From Ignavibacteria bacterium (GTDB lineage Bacteria > Bacteroidota > Ignavibacteria > Tepidaquicellales > Tepidaquicellaceae), in NCBI GenBank assembly GCA_016709315.1, contig JADJMZ010000006.1:186001-250000 (forward strand): a DNA stretch of 64,000 bases, given 5' to 3'. Shown here piece by piece: positions 36,839 through 46,304 of the stretch; positions within the stretch are counted from its first letter, which is position 1; each line of letters begins with the position of its first letter. The notes beneath the pieces were generated by a model, which did not search any database, was not told the origin of the DNA, and worked only from the letters and a program-made list of their open reading frames with translations. The translations under genes and the position numbers were made by a program.

Positions 36839-37795
36839 TTATTTTTTAATTTTCCTTAACGTTTCATCAAATTTTGGTCCGAAGACATAGGAGTATGAGA
36901 GACTTAAAATAGATCCTTCCGGAGCATACTCATTACCGGCTGCTTTAGTTATATAATTCACTTGAAACTGATGATGGATGTTTGGTATAATTAAACCAGC
37001 TGATCCTCCGATAGCAAACAAGGATTGAGAGTTTCCTTCGGCTGTTCCGTTTTTTGTGGTTTCGCCGCCGAAACGAGCTGCTGCATCCAATGATATCCAG
37101 AACATTTGATTAACATTGTAAAGTGTATGATTGGTAAGACTGAAGAAAGGTTTCTGAGTTAATGTTTTTGTAGGAATAATAGACAGTAATGAAGGTGATT
37201 CAGAATTCTCAGTGAAAAACTTGGCAGTAGCGTTAAATTCTATATCGAACTTCTTAACCGGAATTGACAATCCTAATTCTGGTTTTATCTGCCACCTGTT
37301 ACCCGAAGGATTTAACAACTTGTCTGTGGAATAACTGCCTGTTGGAGCAGTTAAAGACAAAGCCCATCCGAGACTTAAAGTTTTTGGTGTTTGGATAAAC
37401 TTTGCTAAATTGAGCGGCTGTCCGCCTATTATAGCTGAACCAAAAACGAATGACATATCTCCCAGACCTGAATTTTTTTTGTTGACTCCTAAAATATCCG
37501 CGTCTATCCAAACAAAAGGCACTACTGCCTGAAAGCCGGATATCTTGTTAAAAAGTTTAAAGAAAATTGCATATCTTAAATAGGCAAAGTCTGCTTTAAT
37601 ATTCACACTGTTATTTGGAAGAGTAATGGCTCCGTCTACTGTGGAGTTGGTGGTTTGCAAGCCGTATCCCGCCTGAAACAATTGCATGCCAATAGGGTAA
37701 TTCTGATATGTCTTTGGAGGTGTTGGCACCTGAGCATAACTACAGATTGATGAAAGTGCAATAATTAAAATAATAAATATTACCGGTTTATTCAT
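36839..37795 (-). CDS. Outer-membrane transporter-like protein (Phenol_MetA_deg type)
   Basis: An exported 318-residue protein with a signal peptide (about 1-21, ending SYAQ). The strand-rich body resembles the MetA-pathway phenol-degradation/transporter barrel family (PF13557), with VVPFVWIDADILG, GLGDMSFVFGSAI and LSLGWALSLTAPTGSYSTDKL as typical segments. Family members are putative outer-membrane channels for aromatic or hydrophobic solutes. The nearest metabolic neighbour is hppD, so aromatic uptake is possible but unproven. It is isolated between repeat-bearing spacers. Confidence 0.75.
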   Translation of the reverse strand: MNKPVIFIILIIALSSICSYAQVPTPPKTYQNYPIGMQLFQAGYGLQTTNSTVDGAITLPNNSVNIKADFAYLRYAIFFKLFNKISGFQAVVPFVWIDADILGVNKKNSGLGDMSFVFGSAIIGGQPLNLAKFIQTPKTLSLGWALSLTAPTGSYSTDKLLNPSGNRWQIKPELGLSIPVKKFDIEFNATAKFFTENSESPSLLSIIPTKTLTQKPFFSLTNHTLYNVNQMFWISLDAAARFGGETTKNGTAEGNSQSLFAIGGSAGLIIPNIHHQFQVNYITKAAGNEYAPEGSILSLSYSYVFGPKFDETLRKIKK

Positions 37796-38497
37796 TTGTT
37801 GAATTTTGAATTTTAAAAAAATGTTTATATGAAAATTATTTTGACAAATATATTAAAATTTTTACTAAATAAATATTTTTAAATAAAAGTTTTTATATAA
37901 ATTGATTCACATCCGTCCAAAACGTTGAATGGAAGTTTTGTGACAAACTTCTTCAATTGGTTTCCACATCTTTATAATCTAGTGTAATGTTAATTGAAAT
38001 TGTATGACCTCCCCCTGTTCGCCTATGGTATGAGGCGGAGCAAGCCCGCCTACAGCGGGCTTCCCCCTCCTTGCAAAGGAGGGGTATTAAGGGGGTGGTC
38101 ATTTTGTTTTGAGACAAACTCTTTAAATGAGAAAGTTTGGGAGGGATTAAATTTTAAATCTTAGAAATTATTGTTTTTATTTTCAAAATTAAAAAGTTAT
38201 TTGTTCATTACAACACGTTTTGGACACCACTGAAATTGATTATTGACTCTATAATTACTCTAGATGGAAGATTTTATTATTGAAATTAGTTTTCCATTAA
38301 TAAGTAAACGAATTTTCCCGAACTGTATTAAGAATACGTTTTCATATTTGTATCTAGTTGTGAAATTAATGGCGATTTCTTGATTTAAGTCTAGAAGGTA
38401 TCAAATTGAGGGATTATACATCGGTAGAAAATCAGGATTGTTAAAAAAGTGTAAATGTTTTTTTATTTCTTAAAAACAAAAATAAAGTTTTTTTTAT
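37796..38497. other. Long intergenic region with repeat elements
   Basis: Some 700 bases without a gene. It holds the nested palindromic element at 38005-38101 and, at 38344-38412, a diverged copy of the right arm and flank of the 36.6 kb element (matching ATTTGT, GTGAAATTA, TGGC and ATTTCTTG blocks). The rest is featureless AT-rich DNA. Confidence 0.6.
38005..38101. repeat. Nested palindromic, GC-rich repeat unit (REP/MITE-like)
   Basis: Outer arms TGACCTCCCCCT and AGGGGGTGGTCA (one mismatch) enclose three smaller hairpins: GCCT/AGGC at 38021-38036, AAGCCCGC/GCGGGCTT near 38042-38062, and CCCCTCCTT/AAGGAGGGG near 38064-38084. The GC-rich composition contrasts with the surrounding DNA. It looks like a mobile palindromic unit. 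Confidence 0.75.
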
Positions 38498-39178
38498 CTA
38501 AGTAAGCATAAGTTTATCAATCTTATTTCCAATTGTAAAATCTTTCATTTCCTGCTCTAAAATTCCAAACTCTTCCCTGCATACTTTTTTTATAAATACT
38601 CCTTCTTTCAGCAAATGAATTTCATCACAGGTGTCGTTTAAAGTCGCAAATATATGAGATGAAATGATAATTGTTTTGTTCAGTTCTTTTAACTTCCTGA
38701 TAATATCTGTAATTATAATATTGCTGTGAATGTCTACTCCGTTAAATGGTTCGTCAAGAACAAAACACTCATTTGTTTGCATAAGTATTGCTGTCAACGC
38801 AAGTTTTTTCTTCATTCCTGTTGAATAAGTTGAAGCGTACTGGTCCAATGGCAAATCAAAAATATTTCTTTGATCAGTAGCTATGGCTTGTTTGCCTCTT
38901 GCACTGCAAAGCAACTGAATAAATTCTCTTCCTGTAATTTTTGAAAAATAGAACGGTTCAGTTTGCAAAAATCCGGTATGGTTTTTAAGATTATCAAAAT
39001 CAGATGAGACAGTTCCGCTGTATCTTTCCAGCCCTGCAATGCACTTAAAAAATGTTGTCTTTCCGGAACCGTTTTCTCCGACAATCCCATATACTTTGCC
39101 TTTCTCAAAACTGATATTAACATTTTTAAGAACTTGCTTTGATCCGTAAGCTTTGGATAAGTTTTCAATTTTTATCAT
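38498..39178 (-). CDS. ABC transporter ATP-binding protein
   Basis: A 226-residue ABC-type ATPase. Walker A GENGSGKTT is at residues 34-42, the signature is YSTGMKKKLALTAIL, and Walker B is NECFVLDEPFNG. The style resembles CcmA/NatA-type export ATPases. The start codon overlaps the stop of the upstream membrane protein by four bases, so the two form a transporter. They terminate the sigma-factor operon starting at 42.7 kb. Confidence 0.93.
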   Translation of the reverse strand: MIKIENLSKAYGSKQVLKNVNISFEKGKVYGIVGENGSGKTTFFKCIAGLERYSGTVSSDFDNLKNHTGFLQTEPFYFSKITGREFIQLLCSARGKQAIATDQRNIFDLPLDQYASTYSTGMKKKLALTAILMQTNECFVLDEPFNGVDIHSNIIITDIIRKLKELNKTIIISSHIFATLNDTCDEIHLLKEGVFIKKVCREEFGILEQEMKDFTIGNKIDKLMLT

Positions 39179-40092
39179 TCTAAATATTCTTTAAGCCGTT
39201 TAATTGAATGCAAATAAAAATACGGAATAATTCCGATCAGAAAAGCCGGCAGATACAGGCACAGAACTATTAATGCAGTTTGAGGTATATTTATTTTTCC
39301 GGGGTATGCGGAATATTTCGCAAGTATTACAGTCGTTAAAAATACATATCCCAATGCCTGAAAGCCAAAAACAATATTAATTTTGTCAAAAAAGAAAACT
39401 CCAATTGTAACTATAATTGGCAGACACATAAAAGTTGAATACAGTATTCCTGTTATGATTTTGTTTAACAAGAATCTTCCGGGACTTAAATTATAAATCC
39501 AGATAAAATATTCTGCTTCTGGTTCAGTGTAATATGAAAACGAAGTAAGAAAGACAAGCATTAAAGAGAATATTCCGAGATTAAAGTTACCAACGGAAAC
39601 TGAAATTATTGCAAGTATATATGCTATTATTATAACGTAAAATGTTTTCCTGAATCCTGTAATAAACTCAAATGGTCTTTTAAAAAATGGAGTAGGAATG
39701 GTGAATTGAAATTGATTGCTGAGATTAATAAACGCCAGTAAGCCTGCTGACAGCAAAAGTATCAGAAGGGGAGTGAATGATTGCATATAAATCAGGAAAA
39801 TCACGAACGGTAAAATCACTATACTGTTTTCTGAAAATCTTATACTGTAATAAATGTCTGATGAAAAACAATTTTTTAGAAATTCATTCCTTTTATTTTC
39901 GCATAACTTTAATATCATACTAATCGCAATTGCAATATAAACGTAGTCTGCGAATTCGGTTTTTGAAAAAAGATAAAATGAAAGCGCTGTAAATCCTGCA
40001 ATTGAAATTCCGTATCCGATCAATGGATGCAGTCCAAAATCGGAAATGTGTCTGTTTAACATTTTGTATTGCAGTCTGAAATAGTATCGCAA
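39175..40092 (-). CDS. ABC transporter membrane subunit
   Basis: A 305-residue integral membrane protein with about eight to nine TM helices and no enzymatic motif. By overlap and context it is the permease of the adjoining ATPase. It resembles the ABC-2 style of self-contained export permeases, but no clear signature is visible. The cargo is unknown. Confidence 0.8.
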   Translation of the reverse strand: MRYYFRLQYKMLNRHISDFGLHPLIGYGISIAGFTALSFYLFSKTEFADYVYIAIAISMILKLCENKRNEFLKNCFSSDIYYSIRFSENSIVILPFVIFLIYMQSFTPLLILLLSAGLLAFINLSNQFQFTIPTPFFKRPFEFITGFRKTFYVIIIAYILAIISVSVGNFNLGIFSLMLVFLTSFSYYTEPEAEYFIWIYNLSPGRFLLNKIITGILYSTFMCLPIIVTIGVFFFDKINIVFGFQALGYVFLTTVILAKYSAYPGKINIPQTALIVLCLYLPAFLIGIIPYFYLHSIKRLKEYLE

Positions 40093-40149
40093 TGTCTCTT
40101 CTTAAAAATTCTTTTAGTAATTTATAATCTTTAACAGAATTATGTACGG

Positions 40150-40737
40150 TTAGTCATTCAGCGAAAGCGCTTCACTGAGTTTCCTGTCAGGTTTTAATTG
40201 TCCGGTGCGGAATTCAATTGCTTTTCTTCTGCTTTCATTGAAATAATAAGTCAAATGTATCAGAATACCAAAAATATCACTGATCTCAAAAGCTGTGATC
40301 ATAAAACCCTGTTTGAGTTTCGGAATAATTATCTGATTATTCGTTGCTGAATGTCTGCTGTAAACTTTTTGAAATCCTTTTTCTTTGAGTATGTCAAGGA
40401 TCTTCGGCAGGAGTGATTTGTAAATCCCTTTATTCTGATGTTGTTTGAAAATTGCAGTGTTTATCATGTAAAATGTCTGTGAGTCTTTTTGCTCGCCAAT
40501 AAACCATCCGATCTTCTCATCTCTGTTAAGAATATAAATTCTCAGCTTGTAAGGCGAGCCATAGCTTGTACTTAATTCTTTAATTTTTGACTTCTCGTGC
40601 TCGGTCAATATATTTGAAAGCTTAAGGTCAATATTATCTGAAAACAGGACAGGTCTGTTTTCTGAAAAGAAGCTGCTGAATTCTTTTTCGTCGTCTGTGA
40701 TTCTTATACTGTAATTGTCAAATAGTTTAATGTCCAT
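40150..40737 (-). CDS. GNAT-family N-acetyltransferase-like protein
   Basis: A cytoplasmic 195-residue protein. The acetyl-CoA binding region is seen in TFYMINTAIFKQHQNKGIYKSLLPKIL (Q-x2-G-x-Y in place of the usual Q/R-x2-G-x-G/A) at about 88-115, followed by KVYSRHSATNNQIIIPKLKQGF, a standard GNAT C-terminal pattern. The substrate is unknown. It lies within the sigma/ABC operon. Confidence 0.75.
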   Translation of the reverse strand: MDIKLFDNYSIRITDDEKEFSSFFSENRPVLFSDNIDLKLSNILTEHEKSKIKELSTSYGSPYKLRIYILNRDEKIGWFIGEQKDSQTFYMINTAIFKQHQNKGIYKSLLPKILDILKEKGFQKVYSRHSATNNQIIIPKLKQGFMITAFEISDIFGILIHLTYYFNESRRKAIEFRTGQLKPDRKLSEALSLND

Positions 40738-40793
40738 GTTTTGTGTGTTATTTGTAATAAATATATTTTCAGTTAGTTTTGTGAAGATGTTTT

Positions 40794-41390
40794 TTATTCA
40801 TTCTCTGAAATCTGCCTGTTTAACATTTCCAGTTTGATTATCAATTCATCCGTCTTAGCCCGCTGCTTCTTTATTTGTCTCGGTCTGAGATAAAACCAGT
40901 TAAAAGCAATCCACATGAGTGTTGTAAAATATGAAATGGCTGCCAATAAAAAAGTCATTTTTAAAGCGTACTCAAACATGTATAAACAAATACCAGCAGA
41001 TAAAAGAATAAAATAAATATTTAGCATAGTAGTCTGAAGAAATATTTGTTTCTCCCTGTACCTGAAGAGCTGTATTAAAGATTCTCTGATGTCTAAATCA
41101 AAATCAACTTTAGTCAATAATGGCAGAGTCTGATTTAAAACGAATACAAATATCGCCATTGCTAAAATTATTAACACTATTCCGAGTTTTGAACTGATCA
41201 TTTCCGGCTGGTAATAATACCAGATAAAAATAATGAAAGCAGAAGTTAAAATTAAAAGTGTATTTGTAAATATTATTTTTCCAAAGCTTCTTTTTTTGTA
41301 TGCATTAATTTTTTCAAATAATTCTTTTGTATCAGGAATATCAGCTTCCTGTTTATTCCACAAGCCTTTCAGGTCTATGTTATTGTTCAT
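40794..41390 (-). CDS. Four-TM membrane protein, candidate anti-sigma factor
   Basis: 198 residues. A soluble N-terminal segment (about 1-34, LKGLWNKQEADIPDTKELFEK) is followed by four TM helices in two pairs (about 38-75 and 105-160) and a charged C-terminal tail. It overlaps the ECF sigma gene by 11 bases. In Bacteroidota such proteins following an ECF gene are usually its membrane-bound antagonist. No ZAS zinc motif is seen, so the assignment rests on context. Confidence 0.65.
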   Translation of the reverse strand: MNNNIDLKGLWNKQEADIPDTKELFEKINAYKKRSFGKIIFTNTLLILTSAFIIFIWYYYQPEMISSKLGIVLIILAMAIFVFVLNQTLPLLTKVDFDLDIRESLIQLFRYREKQIFLQTTMLNIYFILLSAGICLYMFEYALKMTFLLAAISYFTTLMWIAFNWFYLRPRQIKKQRAKTDELIIKLEMLNRQISENE

Positions 41391-41850
41391 AGTTATTAAA
41401 TTTTTTAGTTAGCTTTTCTTTGATTCTGTGAATTTTTACACGAACATTCGACTCTGATATTCCTGTTATATCGGCTATCTCAGCTTGCTTTAAGTCCTCT
41501 AACTCCAGTGAGATGATGATTCGCTCTGACTCAGGAAGCTCAGAAATACACTTGTATAAGAATTCCATTTTATCTTCATTCCCGTGATGAATAACATCTT
41601 CAATCTCTGCCGGTAACTGAGTTTTGGGCATTCTGTTTTGCTTCTCAATCTGCCGAAGGCAATGATTGGATGCTATTCTGAAAACCCAGGTTCCGATAGA
41701 CGATTCGTTTCTGAAATCCGGAAGTTTCTGCCATACTGTGATAAATGTTTCCTGAGCTAAATCTTTTGCCGAATCCCTGTCGTTCATATAACCCATGCAT
41801 AAGCGAAATATTTTTAGCCAGTATGCTTTGTATATATCTTCAAAAATCAT
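41380..41850 (-). CDS. ECF-type RNA polymerase sigma factor
   Basis: A 156-residue sigma-70 family factor. Region 2 is seen in YWLKIFRLCMGYMNDRDSAKDLAQETFITVWQ, and region 4 in LPESERIIISLELEDLKQAEIADITGISESNVRVKIHRIKEKL with its helix-turn-helix. It starts six bases after the alpha/beta hydrolase stop and overlaps the candidate anti-sigma gene. Targets are unknown; the operon itself is a likely one. Confidence 0.93.
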   Translation of the reverse strand: MIFEDIYKAYWLKIFRLCMGYMNDRDSAKDLAQETFITVWQKLPDFRNESSIGTWVFRIASNHCLRQIEKQNRMPKTQLPAEIEDVIHHGNEDKMEFLYKCISELPESERIIISLELEDLKQAEIADITGISESNVRVKIHRIKEKLTKKFNNYEQ

Positions 41851-41856
41851 TCTGAG

Positions 41857-42705
41857 TTATTGTTTAATAAAACTGATTAGTTGCTCATTATACCATTCTG
41901 TATCATCATACATAATAAAATGAAGTCCTTTTGTAGCATATTGTATGTTAGCTGTTTTTAAGTTTTTGAACTGCTCATTTATTGCAGGCTTGAAATTTAC
42001 AAAATATGATTCCAGCAAAATTAAAGCCGGGCATTCTATCAAAACTGTCTTTTCTCTTAAGTCAGTATTTGAAAAGTCGCAATACATTTCTGCAAGTGTC
42101 TTTCGGTCAGACTTTACTGACCAGTCAACTACAAGTGTCTGCTTTGAAGTATCCGCAAGCATTTGCGGAACAGACTTCATCTGCATTTGATAAAACTCAT
42201 CGTTTGTTGCGGATGTAAATTGTGAAATAATTGCGCTGCAGTCATTTGTGTCTTTTGATTTAAAAGAAATATCCATTAAAGCCGCTAAACAAGGAAGCGC
42301 ATCCACTACAACAATTTTAGAAATAAGCTGCGGGTAGTCAGCAGCTAAAGCCATTGCTAATCCGCCTCCCATGCTGTGTCCTATTATAACCGGTTTTTCA
42401 ATTTTGAATTGTTCAATAAAGTTTGCAATTCCTTTTTCCCAGCTTTGAAACGTTGGATCAGACTGAGGAGGAACTCCTGCAAATCCCGCCATTGTCAGGA
42501 CATAGCAGGTGTAATCTTTTTCAAAAACAGAAGTTGTTTCATTCCAGACTTCTCCGGAACATGAAAATCCCGGAATAAATATTAATGACTGTTTTCCTTC
42601 TCCTGTCTTTTTTACTTCAAAAGGAAAGTTGTTTTCCTGACCGTAAGCATTTATTGTTAAAGCAAAGAATATTATTACGATTGTAAAACTGACAAACTTT
42701 TTCAT
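41857..42705 (-). CDS. Exported alpha/beta hydrolase
   Basis: A 282-residue alpha/beta-fold hydrolase with a signal peptide (about 1-22, ending NAYGQ). The oxyanion region is FIPGFSCSGEVW, the nucleophile elbow is GHSMGGGLA with Ser near residue 112, the acid is in the PALILLESYF region, and the catalytic His is in KGLHFIMYDD. The substrate is not inferable. It is the promoter-proximal gene of the sigma/anti-sigma/GNAT/ABC unit, which suggests an envelope-stress or antibiotic-response role (inference). Confidence 0.87.
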   Translation of the reverse strand: MKKFVSFTIVIIFFALTINAYGQENNFPFEVKKTGEGKQSLIFIPGFSCSGEVWNETTSVFEKDYTCYVLTMAGFAGVPPQSDPTFQSWEKGIANFIEQFKIEKPVIIGHSMGGGLAMALAADYPQLISKIVVVDALPCLAALMDISFKSKDTNDCSAIISQFTSATNDEFYQMQMKSVPQMLADTSKQTLVVDWSVKSDRKTLAEMYCDFSNTDLREKTVLIECPALILLESYFVNFKPAINEQFKNLKTANIQYATKGLHFIMYDDTEWYNEQLISFIKQ

Positions 42706-42979
42706 AATGTTTTATTTTATTGTTTGTCATTTAGATACAGAGAGTTTAAAAATGTTACAGATTAGGAAAAATATATTTTCAAAAGATATTCTGACATTTT
42801 AAGATCTGTCTGTTTGATGTAATAAAGAAGATTCTATAGATGAAACTAAATGTATTGATTCAATTGAAAATACCTGAAACTTAGTTACTAAAGTTCAGTT
42901 TTCTCATTTGTGAATAAAAACATTTCATCAGAATTCATATTGAAGTCATAGTAAATTATTCTGACTGCGTTGATGCGGA

Positions 42980-44575
42980 TTATGTATAATATTTAATGAA
43001 GATGTCATTAATATTATTTACAAAACTTTCGTCTGGTTTTTTTTCAATCACAGAATTACGATACAAACTAAAATATTCTAATATTTCTGATTCTGAATCT
43101 GATGTCAGAAGTTCGAGATTTAACATTTTTGAATTATTTATATCGTTAGGTTCAAATTTCTGTAATCCTTTACCATACTCGCGTCTGTTATCATTAAAAA
43201 TTTGTTTTGATACATCCGTTAGCAGATAAGCAAAAAATAAATCTGTCTTAGGAGCAGAAAACATATTCAGATAAATGCAATGAAAAGTTGTTAAGTTTGA
43301 AATGTTAGCTTCATTTCGGACAAACCGAAGTCCTGTCCGGTTAAAAACTGAAACCCAGATTGGCGATGGAGGTCTGTTTTCTATGGAATACCAGGGATTT
43401 CTCTTTTCTGTAAGATACTTTTGATTTATTTCCTGTTCCTCTCCGCAGGCAATATATCTTTTAACGAATTTATCCGGGTTTACGGCATTAAGTAAGTATA
43501 CTGTTTTATCATTTGCCTGAAGTTTATCAAAATCATCATTTGTGAAAAAAGAATTTTTTGAATCAATTGATTTACAAATACATGGCAATAAATATTTATT
43601 AGCAATTCCGAATTTATTTGCTTTAGACAGATTAAAAGTAAAAAATTCATTTGAACCGGTAGCAATCCCGCGCAAAACTTTACCGTAATTTCCAAATGGT
43701 ACTAAGTTTTTATATTTAACAGCATTCTGCTCCTGATAATATGCCCGCCATTTTAGTTCAGGATTCAGATTATTAAATTCGACTGTCCGTTCATTACTTA
43801 AATAATCGGGATAACTCTTAATGACTCTTTCAATATTTGAAAAATCATTTTGACTGCTGACATTGCTGAATTGTACTTTGCCGGATTTGTTATCATTTGC
43901 ACAAAGAATTATCGCAGAGGTTGTAAGGGCATCGTTGAAAACATTTTCTTTGAAGTTAATAACAGCTATATGACGTAAAGTTTTGCTTTTTATTAAATAA
44001 GACTTAATAAGTTTGCCGAAGTCTGAATTGAGAAATTCTGAAGGTATTATAAATGCTGCTCTGCCATTTTCATTTAACTGATAAATAGATTTTAAAAGAA
44101 ATAATGTGTAAAGATTTGTTAAACCGTTCAGTTTAAAGGAAATTCTCTTCCCAATTTCTTCTAATATATTCTTACTGTCGTAATTACGAAAATTAAAGTA
44201 TGGAGGATTGCAAATGATACCATCGTAATTATTATCCCAGTCATTATGCATAAAGTCGCTGAGATTAATTGAGATGTTCTTATTATTTTTGAAAATAATT
44301 TTTGCCTTCTCATAAATGTTTTCGTCAATTTCAAATCCAATAATCTTTAAATTATGATTATGATTCAATAATGCTCTTGAAAATACTCCTAATCCAAATG
44401 CAGGATCTAAAACTGTTTTTAAATCCTTATTTCCAATAAGCCATTTGGCCATTAAATCAGCTAAAGAGAAAGGCGTAAAGAATTGAGCATATTTTTTTCT
44501 GTGCTCAATCGTTGTGAATTTTGAATATTCATGTTCAATTTCATTTGTGTCGGAATGTTTTATGTAGTTATTCAC
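42980..44575 (-). CDS. Orphan N6-adenine DNA methyltransferase (Eco57I/PstI-like)
   Basis: 531 residues. The N-terminal HRKKYAQFFTP is typical of BsuBI/PstI/XhoI-type methylases. SAM motif I is DPAFGLGVFSRAL at about 57-69, and catalytic motif IV is NPPY at 123-126. The C-terminal half is a likely target-recognition domain (WVSVFNRTGLRFV, NANISNLTTFHCIYL). There is no endonuclease domain, and neither neighbour (hydrolase, amidotransferase) looks like a restriction enzyme. It may be solitary, either regulatory or the remnant of a restriction-modification system. Confidence 0.88.
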   Translation of the reverse strand: MNNYIKHSDTNEIEHEYSKFTTIEHRKKYAQFFTPFSLADLMAKWLIGNKDLKTVLDPAFGLGVFSRALLNHNHNLKIIGFEIDENIYEKAKIIFKNNKNISINLSDFMHNDWDNNYDGIICNPPYFNFRNYDSKNILEEIGKRISFKLNGLTNLYTLFLLKSIYQLNENGRAAFIIPSEFLNSDFGKLIKSYLIKSKTLRHIAVINFKENVFNDALTTSAIILCANDNKSGKVQFSNVSSQNDFSNIERVIKSYPDYLSNERTVEFNNLNPELKWRAYYQEQNAVKYKNLVPFGNYGKVLRGIATGSNEFFTFNLSKANKFGIANKYLLPCICKSIDSKNSFFTNDDFDKLQANDKTVYLLNAVNPDKFVKRYIACGEEQEINQKYLTEKRNPWYSIENRPPSPIWVSVFNRTGLRFVRNEANISNLTTFHCIYLNMFSAPKTDLFFAYLLTDVSKQIFNDNRREYGKGLQKFEPNDINNSKMLNLELLTSDSESEILEYFSLYRNSVIEKKPDESFVNNINDIFIKYYT

Positions 44576-44618
44576 AAAATTCGTATCAATAAATTTTTTA
44601 TTTATGAATTTCTAATTC

Positions 44619-45437
44619 TTATCTCACCTGAAAAGTATTCACGGAAATAGTCTGATCCTGAACAACTACAACTGAGTTCTCGGGAACAACATGCCAGATA
44701 TTCTGGTAATTTCCGATTGGCTCTGAAACCAGACAAGCGGCGAAGTCTCCGAACTTTCCAATTATATTTGGATTTACACGGTTTAATTCTTCAATACTAG
44801 GACTAATATAAAGCGAAGGACCCTTACCGTTAGTACCGTACCTGAATCCCCAGAGACTTTTGCCGTCAGAGATTGCTAAAGTCATCCACAAATCAACAGC
44901 GATGCCGGCTTTTTTGCCCTCGGCTTTTACAAACTGAATCATTTCGGCTATTGCAGAAATTACATCATCTTCAAGTCCGAATGTGAGAGCAAGATAAAAC
45001 ATTACTTCCGAATCCGTAGAGCCCATGAGATCATTAAAATATTCAGGCGAGATCTTAGCGAGTAATGCCTGCCGGAGAAATTCAAACTGAGCGATCTGAC
45101 CGTTATGCATAAACAACCATTTATTGTATCTGAACGGATGGCAATTGGTTTCCTGAATCGGAGCAAGTGATGAAGCCCGAACATGAGACAGGAATAATGG
45201 TGATTCTATATGTCGAGCCAAATCGTGAAGGTTAGAGTCATTCCATGCAGGCCGTATGCTTCGAAACAGACCCGGATATGGCTGCTTGTCATACCAACCC
45301 AGTCCGTAACCATCGCCGTTGGTCGGGATACGCATTGCTTTTGCATGAATACTCTGATGTATAAGATTGTCCTTTGGTTTAATGAGCAATTCGCTCATTA
45401 AAATCGGACCTCCTTTGTATGCCAGCCATCTGCACAT
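44619..45437 (-). CDS. Class II glutamine amidotransferase (YafJ/EgtC-like)
   Basis: An Ntn-type glutaminase domain protein. I set the start at 45437 so that Met is followed directly by Cys (MCRWLAYKGGP), because the N-terminal Cys is the nucleophile. An in-frame ATG nine bases upstream would bury it. FLSHVRASS, NCHPFRYNKWLFMHNGQI and GSTDSEVMFYLAL are class II signatures. About 272 residues, with no synthase domain attached. The YafJ group has no settled function. Some relatives are EgtC of ergothioneine synthesis, but no egt genes are here. Confidence 0.9.
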   Translation of the reverse strand: MCRWLAYKGGPILMSELLIKPKDNLIHQSIHAKAMRIPTNGDGYGLGWYDKQPYPGLFRSIRPAWNDSNLHDLARHIESPLFLSHVRASSLAPIQETNCHPFRYNKWLFMHNGQIAQFEFLRQALLAKISPEYFNDLMGSTDSEVMFYLALTFGLEDDVISAIAEMIQFVKAEGKKAGIAVDLWMTLAISDGKSLWGFRYGTNGKGPSLYISPSIEELNRVNPNIIGKFGDFAACLVSEPIGNYQNIWHVVPENSVVVVQDQTISVNTFQVR

Positions 45438-45479
45438 TTTATTCAAATTTAAGTTTGTTTAAAAACACTGGAGTTATAT

Positions 45480-46070
45480 CTATTCATTTGACAAGCTGAT
45501 AACTGGTAATTCCGATAAAGCCATCATGCTTATTAATTCAGGTCTGTATGTTTTTAACGATTTATAAAAATCAGTGATTTTCTCACCATAACTTCTTTGA
45601 GAATAAGCATATACCAGTAATCCGTTTTTATTGTTGCCAAGTTCTATGTTTCTGTAACGGTAAATGTTGAATTCCGCAATTGTCATTTCGTTATTTTTAC
45701 TTTCTCCAAGAGTGAAATCTATAATTATCTCTTTGCCATCAGGACTTTTATATACTTCGTAATTACAGGTAGCGTCAGTTTTAATTCTGTTCTCGAGTTC
45801 ATTGATTTTCTTCTTTACAGCATCTTCGATTGTAATGTCAACATCAAATAAATGAATAGTAAGCATTTGACTGAAGCTGTTTACATTCTCTCCTTCGGGT
45901 AAATATTCCTGAATGTAATAAGTATGACGGGGTCTGTCTGACCATGCAAGATTATAACTTACCTGATTAAACATCAGCGGTCCTGTAACTCCGATTCGGT
46001 CGATCGGATTATCCTTCGACATAGTAAACGACATAAATAAAACAGAAAAGATAAATAGAAATTTTCTCAT
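45480..46070 (-). CDS. Secreted protein of unknown function
   Basis: 196 residues with an N-terminal signal-like segment (MRKFLFIFSVLFMSFTMS). The mature part is mixed alpha/beta with one Cys and has no family signature I recognise. It lies directly upstream of the amidotransferase with 42 bases between, probably in one transcript. Periplasmic or surface-associated by inference. Confidence 0.6.
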   Translation of the reverse strand: MRKFLFIFSVLFMSFTMSKDNPIDRIGVTGPLMFNQVSYNLAWSDRPRHTYYIQEYLPEGENVNSFSQMLTIHLFDVDITIEDAVKKKINELENRIKTDATCNYEVYKSPDGKEIIIDFTLGESKNNEMTIAEFNIYRYRNIELGNNKNGLLVYAYSQRSYGEKITDFYKSLKTYRPELISMMALSELPVISLSNE

Positions 46071-46304
46071 TATAGTTTTTTAATTTATTAAGTGCTGAAA
46101 TTATTAATAAAAAATAGCTATGATTTTAAAAAGTAAAAAGTGAATTTTATTATTCTGCATTGGATAAAGAATTGTATTTAATAAATAATGATATGAATAC
46201 AAATGTTAAGGAATAACTTTATTCTTCTTCTAAATTAACAACTTATAAAACTAAAACTTTATCTATCTCTTTCATCATTACTGTTATTCAGGCAATAAAA
46301 TCAA

